Shown here in pieces: positions 10,501 through 22,500 of a DNA stretch of 64,000 nucleotides (position 1 is its first letter; the number at the start of each line of letters is the position of its first letter). The stretch comes from Sphaerolaimus hirsutus. Its lineage: Eukaryota > Nematoda > Chromadorea > Monhysterida > Sphaerolaimidae. The notes under the pieces were generated by a model that searched no databases, was not told the DNA's origin, and saw only the letters and a program-made list of their open reading frames with translations. The position numbers and the translations under genes were made by a program. The stretch spans positions 16,963,206 through 17,027,205 of the forward strand of contig OZ038453.1 of assembly GCA_964036195.1 (NCBI GenBank). Direction: 5' to 3'.

Positions 10501-13500
10501 CATCAACAAGTCGAGGAATCACTGTTGACTTTGTACGCCACTCCTATATAATTTTTTACTTACAAAATCCGTAGAAACATTTGACTGTACACGAAGCAGA
10601 ATTCAGAAAACAAAACGTTCTTGAAATAATTAGATTGTTTGAAAAAATCAACAAACCCCGCTTCAGGGGTCTCCAGCGGGGGGGGGGGGATTCCCCAACT
10701 TGCCCAGCTATCTATCTATTCCGGAGGCCACTCATCTATCCCAGAGGCAAAAGTTTTGGCTATTATCCCCTGCACCTCCCCTCAATCGTCCAGCTATATC
10801 TACCTATCCATAGCGATTTTGAGAAAAATTTCCCGCAATTTTGGCTCAAAACCACTCATTTTGTGACTTTTTGCCAATTTTCACATTCAAAATCACTAAT
10901 TCATGTGTCTATTTGCCTATTTTCATCTATTTTTGGACACATGGTCTTGTATGTCAACCCCTGCAATATCCTCTACCCATCCTACACCCCCCAACCCCCT
11001 CTCAGTTACGCCCTAATAGCGTACAACTGCGCCGCGTGCCCCATGCTGCAGTGCGAGCGGGCCGACTGCGGGGCGACTTTTTGCTATCACTGCAAGATGC
11101 CCTGGCACCAGCGGCAGACTTGTGACGAGGCTAGGTTGGTTTTGTAGACTGCTTTCGACTCAGGTTCGGCGGCTGTTTCATGGGGCTAGCAAAGAACGGA
11201 TAAAAATTGTGCATATTCAGCGACCAACAATGTAGTGAGTGGACGAAATCCCATCGGCTGGTGTATACTAGGCCGCGGGACGTGGTCTCACATCCCCCGG
11301 ATATTGGCTTCCTACACCCCCCCCCCCTCCCCCCGAAATTATGGCGTGCACAAAAAATTTGTTGGTGCCGAACCTGAGTCTGAAGCAGTTTATTTTTTGA
11401 CTGTTTTTTTCCTTATTGTGATTTCTATGGCGCGATATGTGTTTACTGCCTTTTTTATTTCTGCGTCCTAACTTTTAGAATTGAACCGTGCACCAATGTG
11501 CCTATTTACGCGTTCAAAGAAAACAATCGCATCCCCGTAAATTGGAGAATCCACCCTCATCATGTCAAAAAAGTTGATCGAAAAAGATTTTCCATCCCCC
11601 CAAAATTTAACAGGCGCATGAGAAATCAGTCGCGGCGGTCACAGAATAACGAAAGAAACCGACGCGTCTCGGATAGAAACAATGCCATAATGACTGGCAG
11701 CGATGAAATCGACTCGCAGTCGAGTAGAAGGGATTCTATCAGATGTGAGTGGGGTTGTGTTGTTGTTGACGCTTTTGGAGATCGACAAAATGTTTGGATT
11801 TATCGACCGCAGACCGACATTTTCTATATGCAATCTCAATGAGAAAAAAACAGCAAACGTCTGTTTTTCACACATTTTTCATTTAAACACAGCTTTATTT
11901 TTAATTTTGCTTCAGGAATATTTTAATGTCAGAGCATCCATATGAAATTTTATATCAATATTTGGATGCTTTGAACGTTATCATCATCCATTTTTGTGTT
12001 TTTGTTTGGAGGCTGCCGTTCTATCGTTTTCGTGAGTGCAAATAAGTGCCAAAACCTGCCGTTATATTGGATTTATCCGCTCTATTATAATAAATTCGGT
12101 ATTCAGTATTCCCCACAATACGTGCCTTTTCTCAATGCGACAAATTATTACAGAATTTATTATATGACTATTCATCTGCTTATGGTAGCCTTCTGCGTAA
12201 ATCATATGGTCAGCTGGTCAAACCTGGTTGGCAGTCTAATTACAATCTAATGACACACCAGAAACATTTTTGTTGTGCAATATTACCGAGCATTCCGATT
12301 TACGAGAGACTTTTCATGGATTCAAAATTTCCGGTGCCATATAGCTCATGTATTTAAATGAGCTATAAATAATTATTTATGTATTTATTTTGCAAATTGT
12401 AGTTGTGCACATGGAAAAGTTCAATCATGCAATGCGTGAAACACTTACGACCTATTTTTAGTTTTCCAATTAGTTAGATGTTTTCTTTGTATGTTATAAG
12501 TTAGTAAAGGTCGCGCGCAAATTGACTGTTCGATGTTTTTCACTTGCAGCGTAAAAGCACTCAGTTTACCAAGTGCACCATGCGTGACGTAACGTGTGTA
12601 TTATTAATTTTTTCGTAATTAGCAAGGTGGTCAATGTTTGCGATGAAACGAAAAAGTGACGCTGTTACGGGGACGCTCTTTTTAAAGATATTGACGTTGA
12701 ATAGAGTGTTTTACTCTATCTTTTCACAAAAAGGTCTAGACACAGTTGAATGCCAGGGAAGTGGCATAAAACACTGAATATTTCCGTTCATATTTCTCAG
12801 TGCAAAAAGTTATTTTTCATTTTTTGCTTTTTTTATCTTTTTTTGCTTTTCGGTATCGGGATCCCGATTTGGATATTTTTCAGGATCGGGATTTAAAAAT
12901 TTTCGGGATAGGGGCTGGGATTAGGGTGTTCAGATTTCGTGATCGGGTTTGGGGTTTTGGCGTTGGGATCGATAGCGCTGAATCATGGAAACGATCGGGA
13001 TCCGGTGACGCGATTCCGTTTGAACCCTAATGCTCGACGATAAATGTCCCCAAAAACCGTACTAAAATCGTTTAATCCCCCCCCCCCAACCCCCTTTCAG
13101 TATGCGACGCGAAGGCGTGTCCAAAATGTGGCACATTTATTGTGAAAATGAATGATGGAAGTTGCAACCACATGGTTTGTGCTTTGTGTCAAGCGGAATT
13201 TTGCTGGCTGTGTTTGAAGGAGATAAGCGATTTGCACTATTTGAGCCCGAGTGGTTGGTTGTTATTTTGTTGTGTGTTGGCGTTATTTTTGTTTTTTTGT
13301 GGCGGGGGGTTGTGACGCTTTTTCAGTTGACATTTGAAATAGTTGATGGTACAAAAATATTCAAAATAATTTTAAAGTTAATTGTTTAATCACTACAATG
13401 CTTATAATTAGTGATACATATATTTGTAAGTTGCGTTTACCGAATTACCGGTAAGTATGGTCTTTATTTCATATCGGACATTGACTATCGAGCACTTCTA

Positions 13501-16500
13501 GATCGAGCACTACTAGATCGAACATTATGAAAAATATCAAATATCACTTTAAAATGCCGATTAATCGTATCGGATTTATAGTAATTTTTTGTATTGAGCA
13601 TTAGTGATGGCCGGGTTTTTTTCAAAGGTTTTTCAAATTGCAGTAAGTAGACAAGCATATTTAACATTTTTGAATATTTAACAGTTAAACTTCGCGTAGT
13701 GGCGCATTTTTTTATTTTCAGTTTCGTCGTTTCACTGCTCTTTTTAGACAAATAAACACCCCACCAAAAAACTTTCTCATCATCCCGTAACAAAAATTTC
13801 TCAGGCTGCACATTTTGGGGTCGGCGGCCGTGGTCAAGAAAAAAGAAACTTTTATGGCAACTCGGAATGTTGGTGGGAGCTCCGCTTGGAATAGCTTTGG
13901 TCGCTGGCATCGCTATTCCGGGGATCATTTTTAGTGTCCCAATTATTGTGGGACGTGCTGTAAGTTGGGACATGGGATGGATGTTGCGATTTGATGTTTT
14001 GATTTAAGGATTATTTTGTCGTTTGGGGTGTGCTAGGATAAATTTAATTCCAGCAAAGTGTGGCATGCTATCCTCATGAATCATGTCACAAGGACGTGAT
14101 TACAGTTTATTTTTACAGTGATTAGATTACAGTAAAATACGATTTTGACGAGAAAAATTTACACGTCTGTAAACTTTACTTCTCTTATCGTATGTACTTC
14201 GGGTCCAAACGGGATTGACTGTTCGGGTATTTAAACTTTCGGGATCAGAATTCGGTAGGGTTCAAACGATATGACTTTTCGATATCGATATTCGATATTC
14301 GATATTTTTTCAAAATTTTCGATATCGATATTCGATATTTTTTTCTGAAACTCGATATTCGATATCGATACGATATGGAACCTCGATATCGATATTCGAT
14401 ATTCGATATTGAAAAATGGTCGATATTCGATATTTCGATATTTTCGATATTCGATATTGCGATATGCTTTTGGTATAGCAAGGCATATTTCAAGTGGCAT
14501 ATTGTATTTTCATGTGGTTGCACACATGTTTAATCATCTCTTTACTGAAATGTGAATGGTACAAGTGATTTTAACAAGCTTTACATCACTCAATGGTAGA
14601 AAATAGAAGAAAAACATGATGAATCAAAGTGTATCAGACAAATAACAATTGGTATATATTACAGTTCATCCTTATAACCTAATTGCTTAAGGGCATGTTG
14701 CAAAAAAAGTATATCAGCGTTTTCTGGCTTCAAATTTAGCACTCCAACAACAATGACATTATAAATACTGTACTTTTACTCATCAAATACAATACTATAA
14801 GCACATCAGATCAACCATCAACATCTCAAAATGAAAATGAAAAGTAAATTTAGGGACACAATACAGGTTCGATATATCGAAAAAATGGTCGATATTCGAT
14901 ATCGATATTCAATATTTTTTCAAAATTTTTGATATCGATATTCGATATTCGATATTTTTTCAAAATTTTCGATATCGATATTCGATATTCGATATTAAAA
15001 AATGGTCGATATCCGATATTCGATACGATATATCGTTTGAACCCTAGAATTCGGGACCACAAAATCCAGCAATTATTCGGAATTCGCGATCGGGACCATA
15101 AAATCCCGGAATTTTCGTCATCGGGATCCCATTTGAACCCCACTCTACCCCCAAAAAGTCAACTCCCAAATCTCAAATCTCCCTATCCCCCCAACCCCCA
15201 GATCAACTCGCGCCTGTCCCTGTCGCGGTTGGGCAAGCACAAGCGCCGCTCGCTGGTCGCCATGGGCGTGTTCGGCTCGCTGCTCGTGTCGCCTGTACTG
15301 GCTGCTATCGCCGTGGGAATTGGTGGGTATTTGGGTGGTTTCGGGGGTTGAGATTGTGTTTTTGGAATAGATTTTGTAAAGTTTTTGGAGTTGTTTGTTG
15401 CTAAATTTGTTTGTTGTCGATTGGCTTTTATGTGCGCTGATTTCTTTCTGGCCTGTTTGGACAATTGGCGCACCGCACACTCAAAATTTTCAAGGGCGGT
15501 TCGAACGTTTTTGAGTTCCGCCAAGGCAGAACTCCAAGGGCGGTTCGAACATTTTTATTTCGGAAAAATGTGGCATTTTTGGGACATTCGGATGAAGTCC
15601 ACACCAATCCGGATGAATTCACACAGTTTTTGTCCATTTGCATATCATAACAAAACGTTTCAAAAACATTGGGACACTTTCAATTCCGCCCTTGACTTAA
15701 GAGATACGCCCTTTAGAGAAGGTTGTTATGGGAAACACATCTTATTTATCTTACCAAACACATTTGTGAAAAAAAATTTATAGGTAGATCTAGGCTTTGT
15801 CTTCAAAAATGAAAAGAGAATTTTTTTTGTAATATCCACTTGTTTAAAAGTTTGACTCACTTGACTTGTTTGAAGTTCACCATGTGGCATATTTGTGAAA
15901 ACCGAAACTGAATTCCACCCTCTAGAAAGTGTCCGAATGTTTTCTTGCCTAGATGGCGCACTGACACTCAAAATTGTCAAGGGCGGTTCGGACGTTTTTG
16001 AGTTCCGTCAAGGCGGAATTCCAAGGGTGGTTCAGACATTGTGCACTTTCCTACCTGTCTGCAATAATTCCACCCATGCACAATCCGGGGCAATTCCGCC
16101 ATCGTGCAAAGTGTTCGAACGTTTCATGTGCGGAATTGAAATCGAGGGCAGTTCGAACGTTTTTGGATTCCGCCCCCGTTTTTAACTCCGCCCTTTTGAA
16201 TTCCACCCTTGAAAAAGTGTTCGAACTGCAACTGAAAATTCGAGTGTGCCGTGCAACATTGTATCAAAAATGTTTACCGAACCATTATTATATTTCCCTG
16301 CCTCTACCATAATTGGTTGTAAACTATTTCGTGTACGCACACGAATTATCCGATCCCGAATCCCGAAAAATCCGGGATTTTGTGATCCCGATCCCGAAAT
16401 GTTTTAAATCTCGGTCCCGAAACCCCACTCCCGATACCGAAAATCAAAAAACCTGAAAATCCCAAAAATCCCCTTTGAACCCTAACACGAATGCACAAAC

Positions 16501-19500
16501 TTTCCAAACCCACTCAACCCCCACCCCTACAGGCGTACCCCTGTTATTGGTGTACGTGTACGGCGTGGTTCCAGTTTCTTTGTGCCGCGGGGGCAGATGC
16601 GGCATAATTTCGACTGCCGGTGAATTGTTGGAAAATATGGATGAATATGAGAGGCAGAGATTTGTACAACTCAGAGTCAGGCAGATTTATACGGATAATA
16701 AAGATACGGGAGATACGGGCAGAGGTGGGTGATTTCTTTTTTTGTCTAACTTATCTTGCAGTGATGTAGTGAATGTCGGGCATTTTCCATTTTTTGGATG
16801 TTAAATGTCGCAAATTTTAGAACATTATGCAGATATTGGCACCGCGATACATCTTAATCATTTCATATTCAGCATATTCTAGCGATGATGTTGGTTACCG
16901 TTTCTGAATACAATATCGATATCCAGAATTCAGAAAAAAACATATAGCATCGATATCAAAATATTTATCGTCTCGACCTAATCAATCCCACCAAACGTGT
17001 TTCAACCTCTCAATTAGTCCCCCAACGTACTACAAACGTTCCCTTCACAGGCGAGTTTCCCGCCGCGGACGAGTACATGCCCTCCGGCAGCAACCAGTGG
17101 CGGTCGGACAGAAGTGAGCAGGGCAGCGCCGTGCATTCGTTTGTCCAGCATAGCGTGGGTCAGTTTTGGGACTGCGTGACGGCGGACATTTGCAAATGTG
17201 AAACTGGGGTTGTTTTGCTAAAACTGGTTTTTGCATATGCGTGTAAACCAGCTTTCCACCATTTTGGCATATTTAGGGTAATTTTGCTGGCGAAATACTC
17301 TCCTTGTGGAACTCCCGAGTCCTGTAAATTGTAAAGTAAAGTGTCAAATGTGATGTAAAATGTAAATAAATAAAAAATAAAAGATTTTTTACTGAACTTT
17401 TTCATGACAATTGACACTTTACTTCTCCATTTGTCATGACAATTGACACTTTACTTTACAATTTACAGGACTCGGGATTGGTGGATTGACACCAGATTAG
17501 GGTTGGCCGATGTTTTTTTTATTAAAAAAAACGTTTTTTTTATAAAAAAAACATGACGTCCGAAATGTTTTTTTTTTTTAAAAAAAACATCGGCCGAAAT
17601 TTTTAGTACTAAGCACTAGGTATTTTGCAAAATTTTTGCGCGCAAGCGCGCAATTTCACACACAAATTGACATTGGTGGTTGTTTTCATTGGTTTTGTTG
17701 CATTTTTAGTATCAAAACATCCATTTCTATGTGCTACCATGGGTGAATAAGCCGACATATGTTGCTGTTAGGGTTGGCCGATGTTTTTTTTAAAACGTTT
17801 TTTATTTAAAAAAAACGTTTTTTAAAAAAAAAAAAACATGACGTCCGAAATGTTTTTTTTAAAAAAAAAACATCGACCGAAATTTTTAGTACTAAGCACT
17901 AGGTATTTTGCAAAATTTTTGCGCGCAAGCGCGCAATTTCACACACAAATTGACATTGGTGGTTGTTTTCATTGGTTTTGTGGCATTTTTAGTATCAAAG
18001 TATCCATTTATATATGCTACCATGGGTTAATAAGCCGTCATATGTTGGTGTAGTATATAATATTGAGGTAATGTGCTTCCATGTACCTCCACAGTGTGTA
18101 ACTTCACTCCCAAAGTAACAACCTCCTTTTATAACCTTGTTTCATCACTATTCCATGCCAAACTTTACATGATGTCATGAACGTTCGACTATAAGGCGAT
18201 ATACGAACGTATCAACAAAAAAAATGGATATTTTTGACACAAATCACCACTTATAATGCTATCCCATGGCTCAACAGTCATTTTATAGTCATATATAACA
18301 TCACAGAGTATTGCCACTGTCTGATATACCTATATATGTTGACACAAGGTCATATCTGGGAGCTTTTAAAAAAACAACGTTTTTTATTAAAAAAAAACGT
18401 TTTTTTTAATAAAAAAAACGTTTTTTTTTTAAAAAAAACATCGAGTTAAAAAAAACGTTTTTTTCCAACCCTAGTTGCTGTAATATATAATATTGAGGTA
18501 ATGTGCTTCCATGTACCTCCACAGTGTGTAACTTCACTCCCAAAGTAACAACCTCCTTTTATAACCTTGTTTGATCACCATTCCGTGCCAAACTTTACCT
18601 GAAGTCACGAACATTCGACTATAAGGCGATATACGAACGATATGTTGACGAAAAATGATAATTTTTGACACAAATCACCACTTATAATGCTATCCCATGG
18701 CTCCACAGCCATTATATGGTCATATTTAACATCACAGAGTATTGCCAGTGTCTGATATACCTATATGTGTTGACACTAGGTCATATCTGGGAGCTTTTAA
18801 AAAAAAACGTTTTTAAAAAAAAAAACATCGAGTTAAAAAAAAACGTTTTTTTTCCAACCCTACACCAGATAACGTTGTTTCGTATATTCAAAAAGAACTG
18901 TTTGAACTTCAAGAACTTTCAAATACTTGTGTATTCGTTGGCAGGCGGCCAATCGGGTTCGATGCTCAACCGCGCCGGCAGCAGGGGCGCTCACGACGCG
19001 ACCAGCATGCTCACAGGTATTTGAGAAAATCACTTCCGAATTATTTAGAACCAGAACACCCATTTCAAAACGATTTCGTTTCAAAGTATTTTTATTTATA
19101 CTCGGTGAACTTGACACTCTGCACCCGCACTTATTTATGTCTCACGTTGGAAGCCTGCCAATGATGACAAAAGCACGTGGTTTCTGTGAAATGATGAAAA
19201 AATTCATTCCTGTGAATATGTTAACGTACAACGTTATAATAGCAATAAATTTTTCAAACTTTTTTGAAAATCGTTTGCGTGAAACATCATTGGCACGCTT
19301 CCAGCGTGAACCACGCGTACAACGTGTAAAGTGACTGGAGTATAGGCAACGAGCAAAATAACAAAACTCACATTTTCAACAGGCGTATCGATCGGCTCAT
19401 CAGCTACAGCGAACGTATTGGACCCTCAAAACGCGCACGCGCATCAAAATATCACTTCTCACGGTGCACAAAGTCACGCAAATGGACACCAGTCATTACA

Positions 19501-22500
19501 ATCGAACGCGGTCGCGGGAAATTCGGGCGGGGTCAATTTGCAGGTGCAGGCTGAGGTGCTTAGTGTGTCGAATAGTCAGAATAATGAGAAGGTTTATGGT
19601 GCTGGTTATGTGGGCAGCTTCAAGAAAAGCGCCCATTTTGGGAGGAATAGAAGGTTGGTTTTTGAGTGGGGTTTGGATTTGGACCGGGGCTATGGATAGA
19701 AAAAAGTTTTTAAACAACCCCTTAATAATGAACGGGTTTTAAAATTAATGTTTTTTTAAACCTCACAAACGTTGTCACGAGTCGACAATTTTTTTGTACA
19801 AACCGAAGGCCTTCAATGGACAGTTTCAACACGGCCGGGTCGCATTTGGCAACTCAAAGTCAACATCAAACGTCGCAACATACATCCACACCAAGTGGCA
19901 CAGTTTTGGCTTCTGGTACTGGAAATTTGGTGCACTCTTCTGGTGCCGGAAATTTGGCCGATTTTGATAGGTCCAGCACAAAAGCCGTGGCTCCGAGCCA
20001 ATTGAATTGTTCTCATTATTGTTGTAGGGACGATGAGAAGGTTTGTGTGCATTTTTTTGGGTGTTCATGCTGGGCGCATGTATTCATATTGTAATGCCCT
20101 ACCGTGGAACGAATCGTTTTATCGTACACCCTCGAACAAATCCCCGGGAGAGTAATTTTTCGTCAGAGTTTTTGAGGGGAAGTGATTCAAGCGGAGTCTC
20201 ATTCCGTTACGTTTTTTTCTTCCGGCGTCAAAATTTCAAATTCTATTCCTATCACTGCGCGATATCATGATTTAGAATGTACTTATTTTTAGGTATCGCA
20301 AATGCAACGCCTGCATATTTACACATTCCTTCATTGTTAAAAGCTATAAACCACCAAAACCTTACCAATTGGCAATTATCCAAATTTTCCAGTCTGTACA
20401 TACGGTGGCATCGACCGAGGGCCAAAAAGTAGAGCAGAACAATCAAGAAAATGCATCAATGCGTGTACACGCGGCAAGTCTGATGGAAACAAAGAGTTGC
20501 GGATGTGTGAGCATTGCCAATGGGGACAGGTTTGTTTGTTTTGTGATCATTTTTGGATAGTGGGAACGGACTGTATGAAATTTAAGTTATGCAGTTTTTA
20601 AGAAATTTTGACACAGTTTTCGCTCAACATCGCTACTTTGATACCTTTTTATATATTGTTATCATTCATATGAATTATTGCCTATTTTAAAATATTTTTG
20701 TGCTTGTTTATTTTTTAAAGTCATTTTTCACTTATTTTAAGCTATTTTTCTCGTTGTTCCCTTCTACACCTAGAAAAAGCCCCTGCGAACGATTGAACGA
20801 TTTTGGAAAAAATCAGATGTTTAGATAAAAAATCAGATTTTTAAGTAAGAAATCAATTTTTTGAATAGATTTTTTTAATCAAGGCGTTTGAAAAAATAAT
20901 TTTTTTCCAACCCTATCCCTCATCTACCCAAAATTTCCAACCCACAGTCTATCCATGCGCGCGTGCGCGGGCAGCATCGGGCCCGACAACGTGTCGCAGC
21001 GTCAGGTTACCGTAAACTCGGGTTACGGTACCGGTGCACCGCCCCACGGGGGCCATAGAACCGAACCGGACGGGCCTCTGCGGGAAGAGTGCGTCGACGC
21101 CAATAGAAATGGCGCCAAAATGGCGTCGGGAAGGCGCGATTCTAGCGCGCCGCCCGCCAGCGTGTCAGGAAGATCAAAGAGCGTCAGTTATTTCGGCTTG
21201 ACTTCCGGCAGGGGAGAGACGAGCGAGACTGAGCGGGGTTCGTGATTTTTTTTATATATTTTTTATTTTAAATGCTTTTGAATGTAAATATTTATTTTTC
21301 GACACTGCTTATTATTTGTCGCGTGGGGTTCAAATACCTAGGTGTGTTTTCGTCGAATTGGGATTGGGTCCGGTATTTTGATGTTTGGTGTTCTCGATCG
21401 AAAGTGAAATTTCTTCGGGACATTGTTTGAACCCCGGAAGACACCGCAATTTTTGTCAACCAGTCAATGTCAAACCGGAATCAGTTAACTATTTTCAAAT
21501 TTCCAGACCAACTTTCCAATTTTTCACATTTTCAGATTATTTTCCAATTTTTCAGATTCCAGCGACGCGAAACAACCACTACTCTACACCACCGTATCAC
21601 AAAACCAGCACCAACACAAAGCGCCCTCCCTACCCCCACCCACTTTGAGCAGCCAAAACAGGGGCAGGTCGAATACACCCGCAGAGGGCGGCCACCGTAA
21701 TCCTACCGTAATCCCCACATCGTCTACCGTAACCGATGGAATGAATGATGGGGAGTTCATGTTGATGAGTGCGGATGCTTTTGCGCAGATGCATGGTGGC
21801 GATATGTCGGCTGTGGTGAGACAGAGTAATAGACAGGTTTGTGTTGGGGGTTTGTGGTTGTGGATAGGGATGCTATTCAGTTTGATTGTGGAAAGGATTG
21901 GCAGAATATTTTTGAGAACAGTTTGCTTTCAGGTGTCAATCCTAGCGTTTGTAAGATTTCAAATTCCCGTAAAATGTCATGCAAAGTGTCAGAAGCCATG
22001 TAAAATGTCTACGTCCAGTGGAAAAAATGAGAAGATTTGACGTTTTACAGTTAATTTTACATGACTTTTGACATTTTGCAATGCATTTGTCATTTTACAG
22101 GCTCTGCGAGTGACCCAAAGAAAGCGTTTTTTAAATAAACAAATCATAAATCCCTTTCTCCCATTTCGCCACCCTACGTTTCTCAATCGGCTACCGTAAA
22201 CTCACGAAATAAATACCACAAAAATACCTAAAACACCCCCACAATATTCCCCAGTGGCCTTCAATGTCGGCGCTTCTAAACGTTCAATCTATGGGAGAAG
22301 CGGGCGCCGCTTTTCTACACAACATTTGGCAGCCGGGGCAAACAAATTCCAAGATCCACTACCATAATCAGTCGAATAGCGTGGCCAGAACGAAGGGTCA
22401 CGGTAGGGCGGTTGCTGCCAGTGTAAAACGCAGCGCCACTGAGGAGTGTGAACGGTTTGTAGGGGGGTTGGGTTTAGTCAGGTTTTAATGCGTCAGTGAT

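Noticed and set aside
20760..20930. Another TAGGGTT-type element ending CCAACCCTA
   Set aside because: The right end is present, but no left end or target duplication can be seen; the words AAATCAGATTTTT alone are too simple.
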